The translations under genes were made by a program, and so were the position numbers. Of a stretch of 64,000 nucleotides of DNA, positions 21,188 to 29,993 are shown piece after piece. Origin of the DNA: Telopea speciosissima (Eukaryota; Streptophyta; Magnoliopsida; Proteales; Proteaceae). The stretch spans positions 1-64,000 of the forward strand of contig NW_025317497.1 of the NCBI RefSeq assembly GCF_018873765.1. The letters are read 5' to 3'. Numbering within the stretch: the first letter of the stretch is position 1; each line of letters opens with the position of its first letter. Under the pieces are notes generated by a model. The model made no database searches. It was not told the origin of the DNA and saw only the letters and a list, made by a program, of their open reading frames with translations.

Positions 21188-24100
21188 TCAGTCAAGGTTA
21201 ACAGCCAAAGAAAGCAAAATACGAACTGAATTCAGCCTCGCAACAGGAGAGAAAGTCTCAAAATAATCGACCCCATAGGTCTGGGTAAACCCATTGGCAA
21301 CCAAACGGGCCTTGTGCCGCTCCACAGTACCATCGGGATTGTACTTCACCGTGTACACCCAACGACACTTAACAAGATCCTTACCAGGTGGGAGATCAAC
21401 CAAAGACCAAGTCTTACGAGAGATGAGAGCCTCCATCTCTACATCCATAGCATTTTTCCACTCAGGGTGAGACATAGCAATGGTATAAGAAGTGGGAATA
21501 AAAGTAGAATGTAATGCAGTAGCAAAAGCACGATAATGAAGGGGAAGATGAGAAACAGACACATAATTTGCCAGAGGATAAAGAGGACGGTTAGTGCAAG
21601 TATGAGTACCTTTTCTCTGAGCAATAGGGAGATCATCAACACCAACAGTACGATTTGTAGTCAAAGAATCAGCTGGTGGCGGTAAAGGTGTGGCCGCAAT
21701 AGGTTGAAGTGGGAGCAGCGGCTGCTGTTGGTGACGACGCACATAAACCTGTACAAGCGAGGCAGCTATCGGCAGAGGAAGAGGAGCAGGGGCAGCAACC
21801 CGACCAACTTCATCAAGAGTAACATCAACGGAGGAACCAGCAAAATAAGGGGAACTCTCGAAAAAGGTAACATCAGCAGAAATAAACTGTTGGTGAGTAA
21901 CAGGGTCAAAACATCGATACCCCTTCTGGGTACAAGAATATCCAAGAAACAAACACTTAACAGCCCGAGGAGATAACTTATCAAGCCCTGGGCGAAGCAC
22001 ATGAACAAAACACTGACAACCAAAAACACGAGGAGGAAGAGAGAAAACAGCCCGATCAGGAAACACTATTTTGAAAGGAATTTGATTATTTAGAACAGAT
22101 GAAGGCATACAATTAATCAGAAAACAGGCTGTCAACACCGCATCTGCCCAATAGAGTTTGGGAACATGCATATGAAACATCAAAGAACGAGTGACATCTA
22201 ACAAATGGCGATTTTTGCGCTCTGCCACACCATTTTGTTGGGGTGTATAAGAGCAAGTAGTTTGGTGAAGAATGCCATTGTCAGAACAAAAATGAGAGAC
22301 CTCACGCTGAATTAATTCAAGGGCATTGTCAATACGCAAAGTTTTTAAAGGAACACCAAATTGAACTCGAATTTCATTATAAAACTGTTTGAAGATAGAC
22401 ACAAATTCAGATCGATCCTTCAAGAGGTATAGCCATGTCATCCGAGAGTGATCATCAATAAAACTAACAAAATAAGAAAACCCTAACCGACTTTTGACCC
22501 TACAAGGACCCCAAATAGAATGAACCAACTGAAATAAAGAAGTACTCCTAGACTCTGGACTCAAAGGAAAAACAGTATGATGCTGCTTGCCAAGCTCACA
22601 AGCTTCACACTCGATACGGGAGACAGACTTGCAACTGGGAACAAGGTGTTGCAGCTTAGATAGAGAAGGATGTCCTAGCCGATAGTGCCAATGTAAAGGA
22701 GATACGCCAGGAGAAGTAGCAACCGCTGCAGTGGATGTAGTTCCCAAATCAAAGTAATAGAGGCCTCCCTTCTCATACCCGCCACCAATCTTCGTCTTTG
22801 TTGCAAGATCCTGAAAGACACAATAAGAAGGGTGAAAGGTTATAGAACAATTCAAAGTTTTAGTTAATTGACTAACAGACAAAAGATTAAGAGGAAGCTT
22901 GGGAACATGGAGAACATTAGTTAAAGATATGTCAGAAGACAAGGAAACTTTCCCATGACCAGTGACTGGTATAGAGGATCCATCTGCAATAGAAATCCAA
23001 GATGACATAGAAGGCTGTGTGTAAGATGAAAACAAATTAGGCTTACCGGTCATGTGAGAAGATGCTCCGGAGTCAATGACCCACGGAGAGGATGAGGACG
23101 CGAAACAAGCAGTAATACCTGAGTGGGCAAGGACAGCTGTAGATGTAGAAGAAGAAGCCTCAAGTTGCTGGCCTCGTTGTAAGAGTTGAGAGACTAAATT
23201 ATTAGAAGAGTTACCACCATCAGTAGAGGATCCCGGGGCAGTGTCGGAAGAGTGCACAGAATTAGCCCCTCCATTAGATACGACAGAGTTTGCAAATTGC
23301 TCACGGGCCCACTGTGGTTTGCCATGTTTGAGCCAACACTTATCAACAGTATGATTAGACCGATTACAATGAGTGCACCATCGAGAACTAGCATCAACAG
23401 AACCAGAACCAGCAGGGTTAGACATAGTCCCACGACCTCCAGAACCAGCTCCATGGCCACGCCCAAAAGTAAAACCACGGCCGCAAGAAGAGGTACCACC
23501 ACCACCACGGCCACGCCCTCCAGTAGAAGTGAAAAGGGCAGAATTATCTTTGTTGGTAGGAGCTGAATCAGACTTCACCACTGAAGGGGATACAACTCTC
23601 TGGAGCCGACAATATGCTTCATTTATAGAGGGGATCTTCTCTCCTGCCAACAATTGACTTTTGACGGATTGAAGATCAGAATCTAACCCAGAGAGAAATT
23701 TGGCAACCAAAAATTCAGATCGTTGGGACTTAATTACAGCAGCATCAGTAGAGATAGGCTGGTATACATTAAGTTCTTCCCACATCCCCTTCAATGAACT
23801 GTAATACTCACCAAGGGATTTTCCATCTTGTTTAAAAGAGAAGAATTTCTCATAGAGATCATAAATTCGGGACAGATTTGTATCTTGAGAGTAGCTTTCC
23901 TTGAGTTGTTCCCAAACACCCTTGGCAGTTTTATGAAACATAACATTAGAAGCAATGGAGGGTTCCATGCTATTCCAAAGCCAGCAAAGAAGGGTTGCAT
24001 TCTCAGCCTTCCAATTATCATATTTGTCATCAGTAGATTTCAGAGGTTCCATGGTAAGGTATTTCATCTTCCGGCGAGCAGTGATATAGACCTCAAAGGC

Positions 24101-24193
24101 TTGAGACCAAAGTAGATAATTAGAAGCACCATTCAGCTTCACACTGGTAATCTGAATGTTAAAGTTGTCGGTAGAAGACTTAGCATCAGCCAT
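21188..24193 (-). CDS. A2 gag-protease-integrase-RT open frame (about 1,000 aa, truncated polyprotein)
   Basis: A single frame of 1,001 codons runs from the ATG at 24,193 ([12 protein letters not shown]). Its domains in order are gag UBN2 ([16 protein letters not shown]), a Gly/Arg-rich linker, CCHC knuckle [14 protein letters not shown], protease [13 protein letters not shown] and the integrase zinc region [11 protein letters not shown] … CEACELGK. The integrase core follows with [12 protein letters not shown] and NGVAERKNR, then [24 protein letters not shown] and the first third of RT ([18 protein letters not shown]). The first catalytic Asp of integrase is missing: VHSIWGPC has lost one codon relative to VHSDIWGPC in A1. 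The frame ends at a TGG-to-TGA change after NLD. It could give a Gag-containing product but not a working pol. Confidence 0.88.
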   Translation of the reverse strand: MADAKSSTDNFNIQITSVKLNGASNYLLWSQAFEVYITARRKMKYLTMEPLKSTDDKYDNWKAENATLLCWLWNSMEPSIASNVMFHKTAKGVWEQLKESYSQDTNLSRIYDLYEKFFSFKQDGKSLGEYYSSLKGMWEELNVYQPISTDAAVIKSQRSEFLVAKFLSGLDSDLQSVKSQLLAGEKIPSINEAYCRLQRVVSPSVVKSDSAPTNKDNSALFTSTGGRGRGGGGTSSCGRGFTFGRGHGAGSGGRGTMSNPAGSGSVDASSRWCTHCNRSNHTVDKCWLKHGKPQWAREQFANSVVSNGGANSVHSSDTAPGSSTDGGNSSNNLVSQLLQRGQQLEASSSTSTAVLAHSGITACFASSSSPWVIDSGASSHMTGKPNLFSSYTQPSMSSWISIADGSSIPVTGHGKVSLSSDISLTNVLHVPKLPLNLLSVSQLTKTLNCSITFHPSYCVFQDLATKTKIGGGYEKGGLYYFDLGTTSTAAVATSPGVSPLHWHYRLGHPSLSKLQHLVPSCKSVSRIECEACELGKQHHTVFPLSPESRSTSLFQLVHSIWGPCRVKSRLGFSYFVSFIDDHSRMTWLYLLKDRSEFVSIFKQFYNEIRVQFGVPLKTLRIDNALELIQREVSHFCSDNGILHQTTCSYTPQQNGVAERKNRHLLDVTRSLMFHMHVPKLYWADAVLTACFLINCMPSSVLNNQIPFKIVFPDRAVFSLPPRVFGCQCFVHVLRPGLDKLSPRAVKCLFLGYSCTQKGYRCFDPVTHQQFISADVTFFESSPYFAGSSVDVTLDEVGRVAAPAPLPLPIAASLVQVYVRRHQQQPLLPLQPIAATPLPPPADSLTTNRTVGVDDLPIAQRKGTHTCTNRPLYPLANYVSVSHLPLHYRAFATALHSTFIPTSYTIAMSHPEWKNAMDVEMEALISRKTWSLVDLPPGKDLVKCRWVYTVKYNPDGTVERHKARLVANGFTQTYGVDYFETFSPVARLNSVRILLSLAVNLD

Positions 24194-24685
24194 TAGGGAA
24201 ATTAATAAATGCAAACACCAATGTCGATAACAGCCCAAAAGAAAAGAAAAGAAAAACCCTGATCAGGGTAAAATCGATAGCCTTGAAGAATAGGGCAGAA
24301 CAACCCAATACAGAAGTATAATCTTTGATGAAGATAACCAGCAATAATGATGTATAATCACTGTAAATCCAGCAGCAAGAATGAAGAACAGATCCCAGAA
24401 GAAAAACAAATCGATTTCCACAAGGTTTTGGAATATCGATTGTCAGGGTTTTAGGGGCAAGCAAGGAACCAATCTTCAAGGGCTTCGAACAGCAGCAGGA
24501 ACATACACAATCAGTTGCAACATAGCAAGGAACTCTAGTCCTTCATAAATATATGACTAGAGTTCAGATCAATATAAGCAGCATATGGTTGCTGTAGACC
24601 ACGATATAAATAAAGAGGTGAAAAACCTTCAAAACAGCAGCAGAAAGGAGAATCTCGTGGATCAGAATTCAAAGCTCTGATACCA
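24194..24685 (-). other. A2 leader and primer-binding site
   Basis: This is the untranslated leader between the 5' LTR and gag. The primer-binding site (minus strand TGGTATCAGAGC) is at 24,674-24,685, directly against the LTR. Confidence 0.85.
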
Positions 24686-24983
24686 TGTAACAGAACTGAA
24701 GCTAAAAACTAACCTGCAGCAAGACAACTAGAAGAAGAAAGCAAAGAAGAAAGAAGAAGATCTGAGAAGAGAAGAAAGAGTAAAACCGAGAGAGAGAAGA
24801 CTTCTCACGATTTAGTTGAATAACTAAATCGTGAGAGGCAGGTTTATTTATAATAGAACTTTAAGTGAATTACAATAGAAAACACCCAAAAAACCCTTGA
24901 GACATAAAACTAATTAGAACTAAATAGAAAGAACCATAAAAGACATAAATAACCCCAAACAACTAAACACGATAATCTTAACA
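24686..24983 (-). repeat. A2 5' LTR
   Basis: It is 298 bp and differs from the 3' LTR at four positions. It has the same hairpin at 24,804-24,835. Confidence 0.95.
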
Positions 24984-24988
24984 GATCT

Positions 24989-26862
24989 TACTGTTGATAC
25001 TGGTGGTGTTGGTCCGGTTGATACTACTGTTCCTCCTCTTCCGTTAGTTGCCAATCCTCTGCAGGTCTATCACCGCCGTGCCCAACAGCAGCCGCCGCTT
25101 ATGCCGCCTCAAAATATTGTTGCCCGCCCCTCTACTGCCACCAGCTGAGTTCTTGCCTGCGGATCCCCCTTTAGATGCTGATGACTGCCCTATTGCTTTG
25201 CGCAAAGGTACTCGTAGTTGCACTCAAAATAGTTCCCTTTACCCATTGGCAAATTATGTCTCTGTTGCTCATCTCCCAACTTCTTATCGTGCTTTTGCTA
25301 CTACATTACACTCTACCTTTGTTCCCACTTCTTATACACTTGCCTTGTCTCACCCGGGGTGGAAACATGCTATGGATGTGGAGATGGATGCCTAGATCTC
25401 TCGTAAGACTTGGTCATTAGTGGATCTACCACCTGGTAAAGATCTTGTTAAGTATCGTTGGGTGTATACAGTTAAGTACAATCCAGATGGAACTGTGGAA
25501 CGGCTTAATGCCCGTTTAGTTGCGAAAGGGTTTACACAGACCTATGGGGTCGACTATTTTGAGACCTTCTCCCCTGTTGCGCGTTTGAATTAAGTTCGTA
25601 TCATACTTTCCTTGGCAATCAATCTTGATTGGCCTCTATTTCAAATGGATGTGAAGAACGCCTTCTTATATGGTGATCTCCAGGAGGAGGTATATATGGA
25701 GCAACCTCCTGGGTATGTTGCTCAGGGGGAGGATAGTGTCCGGGTTTGTCGCCTTCATAAGGTAATTTATTGACTGAAACAGTCTCCCCGTGCATGGTTT
25801 GATAAATTCAGCAGTGTTGTGGCTGGTTATGGGTTTTCTCAGTGCGATTCTGATCACTCTATTTTTGTTAGACGTCAGGGGTCTAACATGGTCATTCTTG
25901 CAGTATATGTCGATGACATCATTGTTACTAGTATTGATGCTTCTGGAATTGCACAGGTGACGACTTATTTACATGATAATTTCTAGATCAAGGACTTAGG
26001 TAGCCTCAGATACTTTCTTGGCATTGAGGTTGTTCGCTGCTCTCGAGGTCTTAGCCTATCCCATAGAAAGTATGTCCTTGATTTACTTGATGAGACAGGG
26101 ATGTTAGGTTGTAAACCTATTGATACTCCTATGGATCCCCACGTCAAGTTTGGTGCTTTTGATGATAAAGAGTTTGGTGACATACATCAGTATCAACGTC
26201 TGGTTGGTAAACTTATTTATCTTACAGTTACTCGCCCTGATATCTCCTTTGTTGTAGGGGTTGTTAGTCAGTTCATGCAGAACCCTAAGCAAGTACTTTG
26301 GGATGCTGCTTGTCGCATTCTAAGATACCTCAAAAGTGCTCCTGGTAAGGGATTAGTGTATTGTCGCCATGGTCATACCAACGTGGTTGGGTTCTTTGAT
26401 GCAGATTGGGCTGTTTCTGATGGCGATAGAAGATCAACCACAGGTTATTGTACCTTCTTTGGAGGAAATTTGGTTAATTGGAAGAGCAAGAAACAGACGA
26501 CTGTAGCTCGTTCCAGTGCTGAGGCTGAATACAAAGCCATGGCTCATACTGCTACAAAGTTGATGTGGGTTCGTTCGTTCCTTATTGAGCTTGGTTATTA
26601 CAGTGATCAACCCATGGAGATGTACAGTGATAACCAAGCTGCTATTTACATTGCCAACAACCCTGTTTTTCATGAATGGACCAAACACATTGAAGTTGAT
26701 TGTCATTTTGTTCGAGTTGCTGTTCAGAAGAAGCTCATTGTTACTCCTTTTGTTCGTTCACAGTTTCAGCTTGGAGATATGTTTACGAAGGCCTTGTTTC
26801 GACCTCAATTCTTGGATGGTTGTTCCAAGCTGGTTCTTGGTGATGTCTATGCTCCAGCTTGA
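24989..26862 (+). pseudogene. A1 linker, reverse transcriptase and RNase H (3' half of pol)
   Basis: The A1 frame resumes after the duplicated GATCT with TVDTGGVGPVD. The linker motif CPIALRKGTRSCTQN is near 25,187-25,230. RT motifs are [64 protein letters not shown] and catalytic AVYVDDIIV (near 25,900). Stops are at about 25,393, 25,591, 25,771 and 25,984. From 26,101 the frame is open through GCKPIDTPMDPHVKFG and the RNase H motifs (FFDADWAVSDGDRRSTTGY, SSAEAEYKAMAH, YSDNQAAIYIANNPVF) to DVYAPA and a stop beside the polypurine tract. Confidence 0.9.
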
Positions 26863-26869
26863 GGGGGAG

Positions 26870-27156
26870 TGTTAAGGATGTCAATTAGAATTAGTCGTCT
26901 GGGGGTGTTTGGTCTGATTTATATCTTATTTATGTTTCTAGTTTATTTTCTGTACTACGGGTAGTTTGGGTATTTACTCTTGTAATGTGGTTAAATAATA
27001 TTGCCTCTCCTCACGATTCAATTAATTAGAATCGTGAGGGAGGTTCCCTTGCTCTCCCAATCGATCTCTCTTCTCCATCTTCCTCTTCTCTTCTCCTTCT
27101 CCATCTTCTCCCCTCTTCTTCTCTACTGATTACAATTGCAGGTCTGTAATGTTTTA
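26870..27156 (+). repeat. A1 right LTR
   Basis: It begins TGTTAAGGATGTC after the polypurine tract and aligns with 15,687-15,983, with scattered changes and a 10-bp deletion just before the TATA region. Its hairpin (27,009-27,039) has perfect 11-nt arms. Confidence 0.9.
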
Positions 27157-27161
27157 AGGAA

Positions 27162-27247
27162 AAAAAGGAAAAAATACAACTTAAGTCATGACTTATAACA
27201 AGACAGTGACAGAAGTACCCTTGTGCAAAATACTAACAACTCTAACA
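27162..27247 (-). repeat. Element O 5' LTR, distal part
   Basis: This is the continuation of the O LTR after the A1 insertion. On the minus strand it starts TGTTAGAGTTGTTAG, the expected copia LTR beginning. Beyond it lies the target copia. Confidence 0.7.
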
Positions 27248-27455
27248 ATTTGGAGATCATGTGATGTCCGACACAGATTTGGTTTTTATTATTTTGTTAC
27301 TTTTGTGGATGATTACTCTCTGACCAAAATGAGTTTATTTTTTAAAAGATCGATCTGATTTTATTTATGTTTTTCAGAATTTTTACCTTGAAATACAAAC
27401 TCAGTTTGATGTCTCTATTAAGAATTTCAAATCTAACAATGCACTTGAATTTTAT
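27248..27455 (+). pseudogene. Old copia integrase fragment (element P), target of element O
   Basis: The plus strand reads a decayed copia integrase core with CDVRHRFGFYYFVTFVDDYS followed, with frame changes, by remnants of EIQTQFDVSIKNFKSNNALEFYL. It is cut off abruptly at about 27,456 by RTE LINE sequence. It is the outermost and most decayed layer of the nest. Confidence 0.75.
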
Positions 27456-28111
27456 TTATGTCGTACGGCTATGATGTACGGCGCAGAATGTTGGGAAGTT
27501 AAGAAGTGTCATATTGAGAAGCTATGTGTAGCAGAGATGAGGAGTTAAGATGGATGTGTGGAAAAACTAGGTACGATAAAATAAGGAATGATCGTATTAA
27601 AGCTGACTTGGGAGTTGCCCCGTTCAATGACAAGCTCTGAGAGAGTCGTTTGAGGTGGTATCGTCATGTTCAACGGAGACCTAGGGATGCCCCAGTAAGG
27701 AGGAGTGATATGATCCCAATTGAAGGATCTAAAGAGCTAGGGGCAGACCTAAAATGACCATAGGAGTTGTGAGGAAGGACATGCATAGTCTAGGTCTGGT
27801 ACCAAGTATGACCTCAGATAGAGCCTATTGGAGGGCAAGGATCCATGTAGCAGACCCCATTTAGCTGAGATTCTCCTGACTTGCTGGGTTGTGCCTCTTT
27901 CCTCTTACTTTCATCTTTCATCTTTAATTTTTTCTTTTTATTTAACATCTTTCATTTGTCATTTCCGTTTTTCATTTCTCATCTCATTTCCCATCTCTTC
28001 GTTCCCCTTTGTTTTTGTTTAGGCCTTAGTTTTCCCTACTTTGTTTTGTTTGGATCCATGTAGCCGACCCCATTAAGTTGGGATAAGGTTGAGTTTGTTG
28101 TTGTTGTTGTT
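27456..28111 (+). mobile_element. RTE-clade LINE, 5'-truncated 3' end
   Basis: The plus strand carries the C-terminal part of an RTE-like reverse transcriptase (MMYGAECWEVKKCHIEKL, then decayed frames). A pyrimidine-rich 3' UTR and the typical ending GTTGGGATAAGGTTGAGTTTG with a (TTG)n tail follow. Plant RTE elements end in such a short repeat rather than poly(A). Many stops show it is dead. Confidence 0.8.
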
Positions 28112-28527
28112 GGAACCCTAGAGGAGGGGGGCTTAATCGATGTCACAATGGGGGGAATGGACGATGAGGGGAGAATGGGGTGTTGTTGCAGTTTCGTACC
28201 AACCCAAGTTAACGCCAGAACAGACTGCAAAAAAGAAAAGGATTAGGAAAAAAACGGAAGTGAGACGAGAAGAATATGGGAGATGGACAAGTAACAAAGG
28301 GGATCGATGGGAAGAAGGAAGAAAGAAAGGAAGTAACAGAAAGGGAAGAGAGATACTGATGGGGAACATGGGGAACTTCGACTCTGATACTAAATTGGTA
28401 GAAGGCTGGTGAGAGAAATGGAAAGCTATCTAAGATGGAACTCAGAGTTCAGGGGAGAAAGAGAATCACATAATCACACACTCGCGTTGAGCAACCCAAA
28501 TACTTTTCTCTTTCATTGGGTACATAC
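28112..28527. other. Unassigned spacer between two LINE tails
   Basis: This purine-rich + strand has no recognisable gene. A CTCTGATACTAA stretch near 28,381 resembles a copia primer-binding site on the minus strand, but no LTR could be tied to it. Confidence 0.4.
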
Positions 28528-28790
28528 AACAACAACAACAGCTCAGCCTTATCCCAACCAAATGGGGTTGACTACATGGATCCTTTCAAAACAAAGTAGA
28601 AAAAAACTGAGGTCCTCACAAAGGCAAAAGAAAATAAGAGGATGAAGAAGAAATGGGATAAGAAAAGTGAGTAATGAAAAATGAAAAATGAAAGTAAGAG
28701 GAAAGAAGATAGCCCAGGAAACCAGGAAAATCTCAGCTACATGGTGTCGATAATGTGGATCCTTGCCCTCCAATAGGCTCTATCTGAGGA
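28528..28790 (-). mobile_element. RTE-clade LINE 3' fragment, inverted relative to 27,456-28,111
   Basis: It starts on + with (CAA)n, the complement of an RTE (TTG)n tail, followed by GCTCAGCCTTATCCCAACC and the complement of the GGATCCATGTAG segment. It ends near CTCCAATAGGCTCTATCTGAGG. The same modules occur at 27,820-28,111 on the other strand. Confidence 0.75.
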
Positions 28791-29544
28791 AAACAAAGAC
28801 TCTTAACTAGCCTCTAAAACTGAAACTAACTTGCAATCAAACTCTATCTCTCTATCACCTATTCCTACATATCCAACTCAAACAAAACAAAACATAAATA
28901 AAAGACAAAGACTAACTAAACTACTACCAGCCCTTATTAGACCAAAACCCGGGGTTGGGCCAGTTCCGAGACGGTATGGGTTTCCAAACTCGGTCATGCT
29001 GGTCCAATTAGTCGATTGCTCCTGTATCACAATGGAGATCTGTTAGAAAGTAATCACTGAAAACTTTCCATGGATTAATCCATATTCAAAATTGTTTCAA
29101 TCAATTAAATAATTGCAATTTGTTTTAACCTCAGATTATCTTGTCATTGAGTTTTGCTGATTTTCGTGAGATACGTTGTTTAGATTTCCTTAATATGTTC
29201 TACCAAGTTTTGAAGTACTTAATTTATGATTCTTTTGTTATTTTCTTTTCCAACAAACCCCAAATATATGCTATTGTTCACCTTACATACAATACAGTAC
29301 CTCTTGGTAAACTTACTTTAAACCATTTGATAGAGTTCAGATAAGCTAGTTCAGCTGATCCAGCATTCATAGATTGTCCACAGCCCAAAGTGTGTACCAG
29401 GTTCTAAAGACTTGCCAGCCCAGACAAAGGGTCAGCTGAGGCCAATCTGAGTAAATTTTAGCTAGGATCCCCTCATCTAAGTTAACCTCAGTGAAGAATC
29501 AGCTGATCCAGATTGATCTAGTCCCTTATCCCAATCCTTCACTT
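28791..29544. other. Unassigned AT-rich sequence downstream of the EGY2-like exons
   Basis: I recognise no gene or intact element here. None of the expected C-terminal EGY2 exons is present on the minus strand. A short GC-rich stretch near 28,940-29,010 may be a repeat remnant. Confidence 0.4.
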
Positions 29545-29648
29545 CTTGCTTCGCAAGGATATAAAAAAAAAGGGCGTACCCAGTGCACGAGACTCCCGCC
29601 ACTGCGGGGTCTAGAGAGGGTCATAATGTACTTGCTTCGCAAGGATAT
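29545..29648 (-). mobile_element. 5'-truncated Au-like SINE with 18-bp target-site duplication
   Basis: CTTGCTTCGCAAGGATAT occurs at 29,545-29,562 and 29,631-29,648. Between the copies is a run of A followed by about 58 bp whose minus strand matches what I recall of the 3' end of Au SINEs (CTCGTGCACTGGGTACGCCC then poly-T). The SINE body is heavily 5'-truncated. The perfect 18-bp duplication marks LINE-mediated integration. Confidence 0.8.
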
Positions 29649-29993
29649 TTTGGTAAATACAAAATGATCTTTATACCACTGGAATTTTCCAAGATGTCAA
29701 GAACTTTGTAACATTTTGTGAACTATACTATAGACGAGCAACAAATTCTCTACCAAGTGGACTAGCATATCCAGATTCATTTGGCTAACATAGTTCAAGT
29801 AAATAGCTGAGCAAGAGCATGCAATAGAAGAGCATGAGCAAGCACAACAATTTCACACTTGGATTTTTTCGTGCAAGTCTCATGCAACAGCAGCTGCATA
29901 ACTTCAAAATTTATCATCATTGGATACCCAATCATTCCGATGTAAACGCACATTACCATAAAATATCAAATGAATGTAGATCAAGGTTCTTAC

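Larger units (their letters stand above)
18854..24983 (-). mobile_element. Copia element A2, same family as A1, inserted inside A1
   Basis: The LTRs (18,854-19,151 and 24,686-24,983; 298 bp each) differ at four positions by my count, about 98.7% identical. The 5-bp duplication GATCT flanks it (18,849-18,853 and 24,984-24,988). The primer-binding site is at 24,674-24,685 and the polypurine tract at 19,152-19,160. It lies in the opposite orientation to A1 and closely resembles A1 in gag and pol, so A1 plus A2 make long inverted repeats. A hAT-type element interrupts it at 19,930-20,725. Confidence 0.95.
15687..27156 (+). mobile_element. Copia element A1, interrupted by A2
   Basis: LTRs lie at 15,687-15,983 and 26,870-27,156, with primer-binding site TGGTATCAGAGC at 15,984-15,995 and polypurine tract GAGGGGGAG at 26,861-26,869. 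The 5-bp duplication AGGAA flanks it at 15,682-15,686 and 27,157-27,161. The coding order on + is gag, protease, integrase, [A2 insertion], linker, RT, RNase H. Several stops make it defective. The LTR pair is visibly more diverged than that of A2, including a 10-bp deletion in the right LTR, so A1 is the older copy. Confidence 0.92.

Noticed and set aside
26434-26706. 90-codon frame antisense to A1 RNase H
   Set aside because: It is a shadow of the coding strand without its own support.
28381-28394. Copia primer-binding site on the minus strand
   Set aside because: There are mismatches to the usual site and no LTR next to it. It is kept only as a remark in the spacer entry.
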